This document shows, in pieces, positions 1 to 10,749 of a stretch of 64,000 bases of DNA. The notes beneath the pieces were generated by a model that did no database searches, had not been told where the DNA came from, and saw only the letters and a program-made list of their open reading frames with translations. Source of the stretch: Edaphobacter modestus (GTDB taxonomy: Bacteria > Acidobacteriota > Terriglobia > Terriglobales > Acidobacteriaceae). Numbering within the stretch: position 1 is the stretch's first letter; each line of letters begins with the position of its first letter. Location of the stretch: positions 1,984,001-2,048,000 of the forward strand of contig NZ_SHKW01000001.1 in NCBI RefSeq assembly GCF_004217555.1, written 5' to 3'. The position numbers were made by a program, and so were the translations under genes.

Positions 1-1779
1 AAGAAGCACGGCGGCGATCCCTTTCAGGATCTCCCGAACATCCTTCCGGCCTTCAACGGCTCTTCTCCGTCGGGTGACGTCACCGGCGAAGTCGTCTATG
101 CCAACTACGGCAGCCTCGCCGACTTCAAGAAGCTCGCCAGCCTCGGCATCAGCGTAAAGGACAAGATCGTCCTCGTCCGTTATGGCTCCAACTTTCGCGG
201 GGTCAAGGTCTATCTCGCCCAGCAGTATGGAGCCAAAGGCGTACTCATCTACTCCGACCCCGCCGACGACGGCTACTTCCGCGGCGACATCTATCCCAAG
301 GGTCCCTTCCGTCCCGAGTCCGGTGTCCAGCGAGGCTCCGTACAGTTCCTTCCCATCTATCCCGGCGATCCCCAGACCCCCGGCGTCGCCTCCACGCCCG
401 ATCTTCCCGACTCCAAACGCATCCCGCTCGCCGACCTCAAAGGAAACGAGCCTTCCATCCCCTCGAACCCCCTCTCCTACAAGGACGCCGCGCCCATCCT
501 GAAGTGCCTCGACGGCCCGGTCTCTCCCCGTGACTGGCAGGGAGCGCTTCCCTTCACCTACCACCTCGGCGGTACCAGTCGCGTGACCGTCCACATGCAT
601 CTGGAGCAGGACACGGCGCTGCGAACCATCTGGGACGTCATCGGGACGATCGAAGGAACCGATGCCTCGCAGAAAGACGACTGGGTCGTGGCCGGAAACC
701 ATCGCGATGCCTGGGTCTTTGGAGCCGTCGATCCCAGCTCCGGCACCGCCGCCATGCTCGAGGCCATTCATGGCCTCGGCGAGTTGCTCAAACAGGGATG
801 GCGGCCGAAGCGTCGCATCGTCATCGGTTCCTGGGACGCCGAAGAAGAGGGCCTCATCGGCTCAACCGAATGGGCCGAGCAACATGCCAGTGATCTGGCG
901 CGCGCCGTGGCCTACTTCAATACCGACGTCGGTGTGTCCGGTCCTGACTTCAAAGCCGCCGCCGTCCCTTCACTCAAACAGTTCGTGCGGGAGGTCTCCA
1001 TGCGGGTGCCCTCGCCCAGAGGGGGGACCGTCTACCAGCAGTGGAAAACGGTGCAGGAGACCGATGCCGGCAACCACACCGCTTCCACTCTCGGGGCCAC
1101 TCACATCAGCTCCCTAGGCGAAGAAGACGTTCGCGTCGGGGACCTCGGCTCCGGCTCCGACTACACTCCCTTCCTCCAGCATCTTGGCGTGCCCTCTACC
1201 GACATCGGGTCGGAAGGTCCCTACGGCGTATACCACTCCGTCTTTGACAACTACAACTGGTTCACCAAATTCGCCGATCCCACCTTCGTCTACGAGCAGC
1301 AGCAGGCTCGCATCTTCGGCCTTGAGATCCTTCACATGGCCGACGCCGATGTCCTGCCCTACGACTATCAGCTCTACGGCAAAGAGATCGCAGGCTACCT
1401 CGAAAGCGCCCGCCGCCGCGCCGCCACCAGCCATCTGACGCTCGATTTTGCGCCAGCCCTTGAGGCCGCCCGTCGTTTCGAATCTGCCGGGGCTGCCATC
1501 CGGGATCGCCAGCTCTCCCCACCCCCCAACCCGGCTAGTCTCAACCGCGCCCTGCGCGACGCTGAGACCTCTCTCCTGAATCCGGAAGGGCTCCCGCATC
1601 GCTCGTGGTACAAGCACACCATCTACGCTCCCGGCGAATACACCGGCTATGCTGCCGTCGTCATTCCTGGAGTCAACGAGGCCATCAGCGAGCCTGACGC
1701 CGCTCGCGCCAACGCGCAGCTTGCCCAGCTCACCCAGGCACTCAATCGCGCCTCCGCTGTCCTCGAAGCCGCAAAGTAA
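1..1779 (+). CDS. M28 family peptidase, glutamate carboxypeptidase II (NAALADase)-like, 5' end missing
   Basis: The frame is open from the first base, so the start lies outside the window; 592 residues are visible. The first part (to about residue 190) reads like a protease-associated (PA) domain. The M28 zinc-peptidase core follows with its usual ligands: GNHRDAW (His, Asp), WDAEEEG (the catalytic/ligand Glu pair), NTDVG (Asp) and YHSVFDNY (His). The last 150 residues fit the transferrin-receptor-like dimerisation domain of this family. Family members are exported or periplasmic and remove C-terminal acidic residues from peptides; the signal peptide expected here is outside the window. The gene stands alone and is followed by a terminator. 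Family assignment is firm; substrate is inferred. Confidence 0.9.
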   Translation, partial: KKHGGDPFQDLPNILPAFNGSSPSGDVTGEVVYANYGSLADFKKLASLGISVKDKIVLVRYGSNFRGVKVYLAQQYGAKGVLIYSDPADDGYFRGDIYPKGPFRPESGVQRGSVQFLPIYPGDPQTPGVASTPDLPDSKRIPLADLKGNEPSIPSNPLSYKDAAPILKCLDGPVSPRDWQGALPFTYHLGGTSRVTVHMHLEQDTALRTIWDVIGTIEGTDASQKDDWVVAGNHRDAWVFGAVDPSSGTAAMLEAIHGLGELLKQGWRPKRRIVIGSWDAEEEGLIGSTEWAEQHASDLARAVAYFNTDVGVSGPDFKAAAVPSLKQFVREVSMRVPSPRGGTVYQQWKTVQETDAGNHTASTLGATHISSLGEEDVRVGDLGSGSDYTPFLQHLGVPSTDIGSEGPYGVYHSVFDNYNWFTKFADPTFVYEQQQARIFGLEILHMADADVLPYDYQLYGKEIAGYLESARRRAATSHLTLDFAPALEAARRFESAGAAIRDRQLSPPPNPASLNRALRDAETSLLNPEGLPHRSWYKHTIYAPGEYTGYAAVVIPGVNEAISEPDAARANAQLAQLTQALNRASAVLEAAK

Positions 1780-1812
1780 CTCTGGGCACGACAAAGTAAC
1801 TCCGACACAACA

Positions 1813-1850
1813 AAAAGGGCGTATCCGAAGGACACGCCCTTTTGCTTTCG
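1813..1850 (+). terminator. Rho-independent terminator after the M28 peptidase
   Basis: A 10-bp inverted repeat (AAAAGGGCGT at 1813-1822 against ACGCCCTTTT at 1834-1843) forms a hairpin ending in a T-rich stretch, 34 bases after the stop codon of the peptidase gene. Confidence 0.75.
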
Positions 1851-2185
1851 ATTTCGGAGAACCAGATCGAATTACCGGTTCCCATCCTATGTAACTTTAC
1901 GTGGTTCAGAGATTCCCGGGCTCAGCCCGAATTTCCCTTCCCCGGTTCATGTCACTTTGGTTGGGTCGACTTGCTTTCTGCCATCCATTGGTACGTCCGG
2001 TTACCCGGATGTTCCGATCAGGAGTAGTCCTGATCTTCTGGTTGGCCATACGCTACTCTCTCCTTCTGGAAGATTTCTCTTCCGTTACAAGTTAAGACTT
2101 CAAGTCCGGCTGCGGCGTTGTCTTCTTCGCGCGTTTTCTGCCTGTGCAAAACTCGCAGCGCCAGACTTCAATGCATTAGCGCGAC

Positions 2186-2332
2186 TTAGCGAGCCGCAGC
2201 TCTCTTCTTCGCTCCCCGCCTAGCCGATGCCGACCTCGACGGAGCCGACCGCTTCGCCGCCGCTCGTTTCGCCTGGCGCGACAGCGCCTCAATATCATCA
2301 TCGTGGCCCGCAAACAGAGAAGGCCACCCCAT
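2186..2332 (-). CDS. Possible small basic protein (48 aa)
   Basis: An ATG at 2332 opens a 48-codon frame. It starts with MGWPSLFAGHDDDIEAL and ends in an Ala/Lys/Arg-rich tail (AKRAAAKRSAP, then RRGAKKRAAAR). The tail resembles the basic tails of small DNA- or RNA-binding proteins, but no family is recognised. Only a weak AAGG lies upstream. The flanking stretch 1851-2185 holds nothing else that I can support. The frame could also be a chance product of GC-rich sequence. Confidence 0.3.
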   Translation of the reverse strand: MGWPSLFAGHDDDIEALSRQAKRAAAKRSAPSRSASARRGAKKRAAAR

Positions 2333-2373
2333 CGGAGCGGCCTTCTATCGATCGTCCTGCTGACTTCTGAAAA

Positions 2374-2410
2374 GATCGTCATTCTGAGCGCAGCGAAGAA
2401 TCTCAGTATC
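2374..2410. repeat. Short interspersed repeat (CATTCTGAGCGCAGCGAAGA type)
   Basis: The stretch GTCATTCTGAGCGCAGCGAA followed by GAATCTCAGTAT is of a kind I recall as a dispersed intergenic repeat in acidobacterial genomes. It has an internal inverted repeat (ATTCTGAG against CTCAGTAT, imperfect) and lies just downstream of thiC. Only one copy was noticed in this window. Confidence 0.5.
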
Positions 2411-2442
2411 TCGCCCGCACCACCACAGATGCCCCGGAAGCC

Positions 2443-4176
<1,734 letters not shown>

Positions 4177-4680
4177 ATGAAACTGTTTTCCGCCAACATC
4201 GAAGATCTGCGCACGCTCTATATCACCAATCTCAAAAAGGCCCTCGATATGGAGCAGAAGATCACCGATGCCCTTCCCAATATGATCGAAAAGGCAACCG
4301 ATCCGCAGCTCGCCACCGCCTTCCGCGACCACCTTCGCCAGAGCGAAGGCCATGTCGCGAACGTGGAAAGCCTGCTTCGAAAGACAACAGGGGATGCCGG
4401 CACCGTCACCTGCAAGGCCATCAGCGGTCTGGTGACCGAAGCGGAGGACAGCATCAAGGACGCCTCCGACCCCAGCATCCGCGACATTACCCTCATCGCA
4501 TGCGGTCAGCAGGTCGAGCATCATGAGATCGCTGTCTACGGCACCCTGCGAACCTGGGCCACCATCCTCGGCCTCACCGACGATGCCCGCATTCTCGAAT
4601 CCATCCTCAACGAAGAGAAAGCAGCCGACAAACTGCTCAGCTCCATCTCCGATGGAGTCAACATGCAGGCCGCCGCTTAG
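4177..4680 (+). CDS. DUF892 / YciE-YciF family ferritin-like protein
   Basis: The protein has 167 residues and starts at an ATG 7 bases after AAGGAG. The opening MKLFSANIEDLRTLYITNLK and later EHHEIAVYGTLRTWA and LNEEKAADKLL are typical of the DUF892 family, a four-helix ferritin-like fold whose members are induced by stress; Glu/His residues in the helices could bind a di-metal centre. The biochemical role is not established for the family. It is a single-gene unit bounded by a shared terminator. Confidence 0.9.
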   Translation: MKLFSANIEDLRTLYITNLKKALDMEQKITDALPNMIEKATDPQLATAFRDHLRQSEGHVANVESLLRKTTGDAGTVTCKAISGLVTEAEDSIKDASDPSIRDITLIACGQQVEHHEIAVYGTLRTWATILGLTDDARILESILNEEKAADKLLSSISDGVNMQAAA

Positions 4681-4704
4681 TCATCCATCCCACTTCACCA
4701 CAAA

Positions 4705-4740
4705 AAATAAGCCGGCAGGAAATCACCCCTGCCGGCTTCA
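4705..4740 (-). terminator. Terminator shared by the convergent DUF892 and ADOP permease genes
   Basis: An 11-bp perfect stem (AAGCCGGCAGG 4709-4719 with CCTGCCGGCTT 4728-4738) has an 8-base loop. On the minus strand it is followed by TTATTTTTTG, so it mainly terminates the ADOP permease gene; the plus-strand side has few Ts. Confidence 0.8.
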
Positions 4741-4758
4741 TTGTGAGGAGAAGGAGAA

Positions 4759-7437
4759 TTACTCATTTCGCAAGGCAACCATCGGATTGATTCGTGATGC
4801 CCGGCGCGCTGGCAGATATCCCGCCAGCGCCGCCACAGCACCGAGCAGCACCGCCATGGCAACAAACGTCGTCGGATCCGTAGGCGTGGTTCCAAACAGC
4901 AGCGAAGCAATCAGATTTGCCACCGCAATCGACACCACCGCGCCGACAGCAATTCCCGCTGCCGCCATCCGCAGCGTCTTCGAGAGCACACCCATCTGCA
5001 CGTTACCCGGCGAGGCCCCCAGCGCCATCCTCACGCCAATCTCCTGCGTCCGCCGTGTCACCGAGTACGAGATCACCCCATAGATTCCCAGGGAAGCCAG
5101 CACAAGTCCCAGTGCTGCGAAGACACCCACCAGCATCATGAAGAACTGCCGCGGGGAGACGGCATGATCTACCAGCCTTTGAAGCGGCCGGAACTCCACC
5201 GCCGGCTGATTCGGATTGATCTCCCGCAGCGTCCGCATCACACTTCCTGCCAGTTGCTCCGGAGGAAGCTTCGTCCGTACGACCAGCGTAGCGCCGTCCG
5301 GTCCCCAGTCCTTCTGCATCATCGGCAGATACATCTGCCAGCTCGACTTGCCTTCCACGTTGGTATCACTAACATCCGCAATCACTCCGATCACGCGAAC
5401 ATCCTTCTTACCGATCACCGCCATCTTCCCAACGGCATCTTCCCCTGGCCACAGGCCCTTTGCGGCACTCTCGTTCAGCACCACAGCACCTTCGCTCTTA
5501 TCGTTGTCCTGCCAGGTGAAGTCTCTTCCTCGCAGCCGCATCCCCATCGCCTTCAGATACCCCGGCGAGACAATGTAGACGAACGCGCCTTGAAGCTCAC
5601 CTGGCTTATACGTCTTGCCTTTGATTCTCGGCGCTCCCCAAGACCGGTTTCTGTCGAGCGGAAGATTGTCGGAAAACCCGACCTCCTCCACCCCGGGCAA
5701 GCCGCCTACCCGATGCGCGAGGTCTTCGAGCATCGCGCTCCTCTTCTCCGTACTCATGCTCTCGTCATAGTCCACTCGAACCGCCGCGGCCGTACTCGGC
5801 TGGAACCCCAGGTCCACGTCCAGCACCCGCAGAAAGCTGCGCAGCAGCAGTCCCGCGCCCACCAGCAGCACGCAGGCCAGCGCCACCTCCGAGACAACCA
5901 GCGCCGTGCGCATCCTCTCATGCTGGCGGCCCTCGGTCGTGCCATGGCCGCCATCCTTCAGCGCCTCCTGCACATTCGCACGCGAGGCCCTCATTCCCGG
6001 CACCAGTCCGAAGAGGACCGCGGTCGAGACTGTAATCAGAAGACTCCACCCAAGCGCTGTGCCATCCAGCCTGACGCTGCTCAGCAGCGGAAGCGCAATC
6101 GAACCCTGATGCGCCAGATACCGCAGCAGTGCATAGGCCAGACCGAGCCCAAGCGCCGCTCCCGCACCCGCCAGTACCAGGCTTTCCGTCAGCAACTGCC
6201 GTATCAGCCGGGCACGCCCCGCGCCCAAAGCGCTGCGCAGCGCAAACTCCTTGCTCCGCGCCGCCGACCGCGCCAGCAGCAGATTCGAAAGGTTCACGCA
6301 CACGATCAGCAGAATCAATCCCACTGCGCACCACAGCACAACCAGCGACCGCTGCAGCTTTCCGCTGACATACTCCTTCAACGGCACCGGCCTCGCCGCG
6401 TCTTTGTAATTTCCTTTCGATTCCGGAAACCGTTTGCCCCAGTAAAACTGCGGAAACAGTGTCGTGGCCTCTGCGCGCGCCTGTGCAAGGGTGACTCCGG
6501 GCTTCAACCGCCCGAGGAACGTCAGCGTGTTCCCCTGGTAGCGAATATCGTCCATGATCAGCGGGGTCAGAACGTCGACCCTCGCCCCCGGTGAGAACGC
6601 CGCTCCGAAGTCGAAACTCTCCGGCAGTACTCCCGCCACGGTCACCGGCTTGCCATCGAATGCAATCGCCTTTCCGATCAGCGAGCGGTCCCCGCCGAAC
6701 TGCCGCTGCCAGAACGCATGCGACAACATCACCGCCGCTGGCCCGCCCTTGATGGACTCCTCCGGAGTGAACTGCCGTCCCAGCATGGGCTCCACACCAA
6801 GCACATGAAGGAAGTTGCCCGCCACCATGATTCCCGTCACCGGCAGCGGAACCCCGCGCCCCGTCAGCTTGTAGTTATCCTCCGTCGAAAAAGCGAAGTA
6901 GCCCGTCACGTCCTCATACGACCGGTTCATCAGCCGGAGGTCTTCATAAGCATCCACCGAGTACGTCGAGGCCGACAGCCCCTTCGCATCCGCCGGAGCA
7001 ATCCACACCAGCCGCGACGGATCGTAAAACGGCAGTGGCCGCAACAGAATCGTGTTCACCACGCTGAAGACGACAACGTTCGCCCCAATCCCCAGCGCCA
7101 GAATCAAAATCGCGATAGTTGCAAACCCTCGATCGCGCCCCAGCGTCCGCATCGTATAGCGAAGATCCTGCAACACCGTATCCAGCCATGGCAACCCACG
7201 CGACTCCCTCTGCCGCTCCTTGGCCTGTTCCACACCGCCGAATCTCACCAACGCCTGCCGCCGCGCCTCCTCAGGCGTCATCCCTCGCTGCAGATTCTCT
7301 GCGGTCGCCATCTCGATGTGCGCCGCCACCTCCGCCTCCAGCTCACGATCCATCGGTTCTTTGCGAAAAAATGCGCCCATCCGCGCCGCTGCGCGACGCA
7401 ACGAATCCAGCCACGATCCCTTCCCTTTGCCTCTCAT
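4759..7437 (-). CDS. ABC transporter permease, ADOP type (MacB/FtsX-like)
   Basis: At 892 residues this is the size of the acidobacterial duplicated orphan permeases. It starts with a short cytoplasmic segment (AHIEMATAENLQRGMTPEEA, RFGGVEQAKERQRE), then a first transmembrane helix (FATIAILILALGIGANVVVF). Two repeats follow, each a MacB periplasmic core domain and an FtsX domain with three further helices (near residues 370-480 and 780-885). No ATPase subunit is nearby, as usual for this family. Its stop is followed by the 4709 terminator and its start overlaps the PadR gene by 4 bp, so the two are co-transcribed. The substrate is unknown. Confidence 0.93.
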   Translation of the reverse strand: MRGKGKGSWLDSLRRAAARMGAFFRKEPMDRELEAEVAAHIEMATAENLQRGMTPEEARRQALVRFGGVEQAKERQRESRGLPWLDTVLQDLRYTMRTLGRDRGFATIAILILALGIGANVVVFSVVNTILLRPLPFYDPSRLVWIAPADAKGLSASTYSVDAYEDLRLMNRSYEDVTGYFAFSTEDNYKLTGRGVPLPVTGIMVAGNFLHVLGVEPMLGRQFTPEESIKGGPAAVMLSHAFWQRQFGGDRSLIGKAIAFDGKPVTVAGVLPESFDFGAAFSPGARVDVLTPLIMDDIRYQGNTLTFLGRLKPGVTLAQARAEATTLFPQFYWGKRFPESKGNYKDAARPVPLKEYVSGKLQRSLVVLWCAVGLILLIVCVNLSNLLLARSAARSKEFALRSALGAGRARLIRQLLTESLVLAGAGAALGLGLAYALLRYLAHQGSIALPLLSSVRLDGTALGWSLLITVSTAVLFGLVPGMRASRANVQEALKDGGHGTTEGRQHERMRTALVVSEVALACVLLVGAGLLLRSFLRVLDVDLGFQPSTAAAVRVDYDESMSTEKRSAMLEDLAHRVGGLPGVEEVGFSDNLPLDRNRSWGAPRIKGKTYKPGELQGAFVYIVSPGYLKAMGMRLRGRDFTWQDNDKSEGAVVLNESAAKGLWPGEDAVGKMAVIGKKDVRVIGVIADVSDTNVEGKSSWQMYLPMMQKDWGPDGATLVVRTKLPPEQLAGSVMRTLREINPNQPAVEFRPLQRLVDHAVSPRQFFMMLVGVFAALGLVLASLGIYGVISYSVTRRTQEIGVRMALGASPGNVQMGVLSKTLRMAAAGIAVGAVVSIAVANLIASLLFGTTPTDPTTFVAMAVLLGAVAALAGYLPARRASRINPMVALRNE

Positions 7438-7787
7438 TGCTCGCCGCCCTCCTCGCCCATCGCCAGCACCCGGCCCATCACGCCCGCCAGCCGCTGCCAG
7501 TACGCCGTATCCTCAGCCAGCTGCTTCCGTCCCCGCTTCGTAATCGAATAAAACTTCGCCTTGCGATTGTTCTCCGACGAGCCCCACTCCGCGTCGATCC
7601 ATCCTCGCTGCTGCAGCCGCACCAGCGCCGCGTAGATCGTCCCCTGGTTCAGCAGCACCTCGTCGCCGCTCACCTGCTCGATGCGCCGCGCGATCCCATA
7701 GCCGTGCATCTCCCCCATGGCTGCCAAAGTCTGCAGCACCATCAGATCCAGCGTCCCCTGCAAAAGATCCAGCTTCGCGTCTCCCAT
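7434..7787 (-). CDS. PadR family transcriptional regulator (ADOP-linked)
   Basis: I chose the ATG at 7787, giving 117 residues beginning MGDAKLDLLQGTLDLMVLQT, because AGGAGA lies 7 bases upstream and this is the usual N-terminus of the family. The winged-helix domain (GYGIARRIEQVSGDEVLLNQ, then GTIYAALVRLQQRGWI) is followed by KFYSITKRGRKQL and a C-terminal dimerisation helix. It lies upstream of and overlaps the ADOP permease by 4 bp (ATGA), so it probably represses its own operon in response to an exported compound. Confidence 0.93.
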   Translation of the reverse strand: MGDAKLDLLQGTLDLMVLQTLAAMGEMHGYGIARRIEQVSGDEVLLNQGTIYAALVRLQQRGWIDAEWGSSENNRKAKFYSITKRGRKQLAEDTAYWQRLAGVMGRVLAMGEEGGEQ

Positions 7788-7797
7788 GCGTCTCTCC

Positions 7798-7837
7798 TGT
7801 GGCATCGCCACATTGATACCTGTGGATACGCCACAGG
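7798..7837. promoter_or_regulatory. Two adjacent palindromes, candidate PadR operators
   Basis: TGTGGC-atc-GCCACA (7798-7812) and CCTGTGG-5 nt-CCACAGG (7819-7837) lie 10-50 bases upstream of the PadR start, overlapping its ribosome-site region. Both share the half-site TGTGG, as expected for a dimeric winged-helix repressor controlling its own operon. The remaining gap up to 8112 shows nothing else clear. Confidence 0.5.
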
Positions 7838-8112
7838 AGAACAGGAGTTCCCTCAATTTTCATTTTTTTGATCTCTGCGACTCATTAGGTTTCAAAACCT
7901 TCGTTCGGGTTTTGGGCTGACATCGGAACGACAAGCAAGCTACCAGACAGAAAACAATACTTTTCAGCAAAACGAAGGGCTCGTCCTCCGCAGCACAATA
8001 CTCGAATCTTCAATCGGGGAGGCCGAAAAAAATGTGACCTCTCCTTTACAAACGCAGTTCGACGAAAGTACAGTTGCACTCCGACAAAATCTCTATAATG
8101 GGGGACAGAGAC

Positions 8113-8562
8113 ATGCCGAACCCCGACCGCAAGAGCCCGCTGAAGATCATCATCGCCACCGTCCTCATCCTCGGGACCGTCGGCTACCTCGCCGTCACCG
8201 GCGTGCGCGACAACAAGAGCTACTACGTCACCATCGGCGAGCTTCAGAAGATGGGCAACAAAGCCTACGTGCGCCATCTCCGCGTGGCTGGCAACGTAGC
8301 GCCCGGCAGTATTCAGCGCGCCGGAACCAACGCCACCTTCACCCTGCTCGAGCAGGGCCGCACCCTGCGAGTCACCTACCAGGGCTCCGAGCCGCCGCCC
8401 GACACCTTCAAGGACGACGCTCAGGCTCTCGCCATCGGAACCTACGGCCACGACGGCGTCTTCCACGCCACTCAGCTCCAGGCCAAGTGCGCCTCCAAGT
8501 ACGCGCCTGCGACAGATCAAAAGCCCACCACCACCGCGACCGCGCTTCCCGTAGCCCGCTAG
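8113..8562 (+). CDS. ccmE: Cytochrome c maturation heme chaperone CcmE, CxxxY variant
   Basis: The 149-residue protein has one N-terminal membrane anchor (about residues 9-29) and a periplasmic beta-barrel that carries heme to apocytochrome c. In most CcmE proteins the heme is bound by a His in an HxxxY motif; here the sequence is AKCASKYAP, with Cys126 and Tyr130, so it is the CxxxY type known from some deltaproteobacteria and archaea. ATG 8113 was chosen because GGGGGA lies 7 bases upstream; an in-frame ATG at 8098 lacks such a site. It heads an operon with ccmA and ccmB. Confidence 0.9.
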   Translation: MPNPDRKSPLKIIIATVLILGTVGYLAVTGVRDNKSYYVTIGELQKMGNKAYVRHLRVAGNVAPGSIQRAGTNATFTLLEQGRTLRVTYQGSEPPPDTFKDDAQALAIGTYGHDGVFHATQLQAKCASKYAPATDQKPTTTATALPVAR

Positions 8563-8620
8563 TCTTCTTCGCTGAGCCTCTCGCTCTATACTCGCTAGAA
8601 GACTCCTGGCACACCCGCGC

Positions 8621-9349
8621 ATGTCCACCGCCGCTCCAACCCGTGCTGAAGCCGCCGCGACCACAGCCGCCAGCCTTGACTCCGTCTCCAAGATCTACGG
8701 AGCCTTCGCCGCCCTGCGCAACGTCTCCGCCACTTTTCCTGCCGGCTCTTCCACCGTCATCCTCGGCGAAAACGGCGCCGGCAAATCCACGCTTCTGCGC
8801 GTCGTCGCCGGCCTCATCACTCCCACCCGAGGCAAAGCGACCGTCTTCGGCGGCCCTCCTCATCAGCATCGTCACCGCGTGGCCTATATGAGCCACTCCA
8901 CCATGCTCTACGACGAGCTCACCGCCATGGAGAACCTCACCTACTTCGCCACCCTCCATCGCGGCGATAGCTGCGCCTGCGTCGGCTCGCCCGAGATGGC
9001 CCTTCGCGCCGTCGGCCTCGACCCCACGCTCACCCGCCCCCTGGGCCAGTATTCGCAGGGCATGCGCCAGCGCGCCTCCCTCGCCCGCGTCCTCCAGACC
9101 GATCCCGAGCTCCTCCTCCTCGACGAGCCCTTCTCCAATCTCGACGTCGCCAGCGCCGGACACCTCGTCGAGCTTCTCGCCGACTTCCGCACCTGGCCCG
9201 TCTTCAACAAAGACGGCGGCGGTGGCGGCGGCGCCCGGACCCTCATCCTCACCACCCATCAGGCCTCGCTCGCCGAACCCCTCGCCGACCGCACCCTCAC
9301 CATGCGTCAGGGCCAGGTCGTCGACATCGCTACCGGAACCCACGGATGA
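8621..9349 (+). CDS. ccmA: Heme exporter ATP-binding subunit CcmA-like
   Basis: This 242-residue ABC ATPase has Walker A GENGAGKST, a signature-like YSQGMRQR, Walker B LLLLDEPFSNLD and a switch His in LTTHQ. With CcmB it would drive release of heme-loaded CcmE at the inner membrane. A six-glycine run (near residues 204-209, in KDGGGGGGART) is an unusual low-complexity insert before the last strand. The assignment rests on its position between ccmE and ccmB; on sequence alone it is a generic ABC ATPase. It overlaps the ybaK-like gene by 4 bp (ATGA). Confidence 0.82.
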   Translation: MSTAAPTRAEAAATTAASLDSVSKIYGAFAALRNVSATFPAGSSTVILGENGAGKSTLLRVVAGLITPTRGKATVFGGPPHQHRHRVAYMSHSTMLYDELTAMENLTYFATLHRGDSCACVGSPEMALRAVGLDPTLTRPLGQYSQGMRQRASLARVLQTDPELLLLDEPFSNLDVASAGHLVELLADFRTWPVFNKDGGGGGGARTLILTTHQASLAEPLADRTLTMRQGQVVDIATGTHG

Positions 9350-9876
9350 AATCAGCCGAGCCCACCCAGAAATTGGCAAAGACCAACGCAGCCCGCCTCC
9401 TCGACTCCCTCGGCATCACCTACGAGCTCCGCGCCTACGAGGTCGACCCCGAAGACCTCACCGCCATCTCCGTAGCCCGCAAGATCGGCCTCCCCGCCGA
9501 GCAGGTCTTCAAGACCCTCCTCTCCCACACCAACATCGGCGAGCACTTATTCGCCGTCATCCCCGGCGACTCCGAGCTCGACCTCAAAAAACTCGCCCTT
9601 GCCGCCGGAGCCAAAAAGGCCGAGCTCGCCTCCCTCAAAGACGTCGAGCCCCTCACCGGCTACATCCGCGGCGGAGTCACCGTCATGGGCGCCCGCAAGC
9701 CCTTCCCTGCCTTCGCCGACGAGACCATCGAGCTCTTCGACATCATCAGCGTCTCCGCCGGCCTTCGCGGCCTCCAGCTCATCCTCTCCCCCGCCGACTA
9801 CCTCCGCGCCACCCAGGCCACTCTCGCCGACCTGACCAAAGCCTCCGCCCCCGAGAGCATTGGAGACGCCCGTTGA
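9346..9876 (+). CDS. ybaK: YbaK/EbsC-like Cys-tRNA(Pro) deacylase
   Basis: The 176-residue protein matches the YbaK editing family: LDSLGITYELRAYEVD, LPAEQVFKTLL, DSELDLKKLALAAGAKK (with the catalytic-site Lys), YIRGGVTVMGARKPFPAF and a C-terminal GLQLILSP. Such proteins hydrolyse mischarged Cys-tRNA(Pro). The gene overlaps ccmA at its start and ccmB at its end, so it is translated from within the heme-export operon. A functional link (cysteine handling and cytochrome c thiols) is possible but is only inferred from the position. Confidence 0.9.
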   Translation: MKSAEPTQKLAKTNAARLLDSLGITYELRAYEVDPEDLTAISVARKIGLPAEQVFKTLLSHTNIGEHLFAVIPGDSELDLKKLALAAGAKKAELASLKDVEPLTGYIRGGVTVMGARKPFPAFADETIELFDIISVSAGLRGLQLILSPADYLRATQATLADLTKASAPESIGDAR

Positions 9877-10562
9877 GGTATCTCCGCTACGTCCTCGACC
9901 ATCTCCGCAAGGATCTCCGCCTCGAGTGGCGCTCCCGCGACTCCATCAACGGCATGCTCTTCTTCGTGCTCCTGATGGTCGTCGTCTTTTCCATCGCCTT
10001 CGATCCCGCGGGCTACCCCACCGTCACCCGCCAGATCTCCGGAGGCATTCTCTGGGTCGGCCTCCTCTTCGCGTCGATGACCGCGCTCAACCAGTCCTGG
10101 ACCCGCGAGCAGCGCAACCAGGTCCTCGAAGCCCAGCGCATGGCTCCCTCGCCCGCCTCTGCGCTCTTCGTCGGCAAGGCGTTGGCCAACATGCTCTTCG
10201 TTCTCGTCGTCGAAGCCGTTCTTGCGCCTATCTTCGTCGTCTTCTTCAATCTGCATGTCCTCGGCAACGCCTGGCTTCTCGCGCTCATTCTTCCCCTCGG
10301 AACCTGGGCCCTGGTCGTCAACGGGACCTTCTTCGCCGCGCTCGGCCTGCGCGCCCGTAACCGCGAGCTCCTCCTCCCCCTCATCCTTCTTCCGCTCTCG
10401 CTTCCCGCACTCCTCATGATGGTGCAGGCCACCACAGGCGTCCTCACCGCCGAGCTCGATCCCATCTATCTCCGTTCCTGGATCACCCAGCTCGCCTGCT
10501 ACGACATCATCTACACCACCGTCTGCATCCTCCTCTTCGAGACCGTCCTCAACGCCGAGTAG
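9873..10562 (+). CDS. ccmB: Heme exporter membrane subunit CcmB
   Basis: The best start is TTG 9873, which overlaps the ybaK stop (TTGA) and has GGAGA 6 bases upstream; it gives 229 residues. Six transmembrane helices are visible (for example GMLFFVLLMVVVFSIAF and ALFVGKALANMLFVLVVEAV). The N-terminal YVLDHLRKDLRLEWR and the internal SWTREQRNQVLEAQRMAPSP are typical of CcmB. CcmC, CcmF and CcmH are not encoded after it in this window, so the rest of the maturation system must be elsewhere. Confidence 0.88.
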   Translation: MRYLRYVLDHLRKDLRLEWRSRDSINGMLFFVLLMVVVFSIAFDPAGYPTVTRQISGGILWVGLLFASMTALNQSWTREQRNQVLEAQRMAPSPASALFVGKALANMLFVLVVEAVLAPIFVVFFNLHVLGNAWLLALILPLGTWALVVNGTFFAALGLRARNRELLLPLILLPLSLPALLMMVQATTGVLTAELDPIYLRSWITQLACYDIIYTTVCILLFETVLNAE

Positions 10563-10749
10563 CTGAATGCCCAACAGCTCAGCGACCTAAAACCATACGA
10601 AGCAAGCCTCCTGAACAATTAAAGTGTCATCTCGACCGGAACGGCGCCGCCGCGCAGTGGAGAGACATGCGGTTCGCTCGTGCTGCCCCTTTCCCCCGAC
10701 CGCGAAATCCAGACAATAGCCAGTCGTATTACGGCGTCCTGATGCGGCT

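Noticed and set aside
5164..6594. Long plus-strand frame opposite the ADOP permease
   Set aside because: Arg/Gln/Pro-rich shadow without a ribosome site; the opposite strand has a clear family match.
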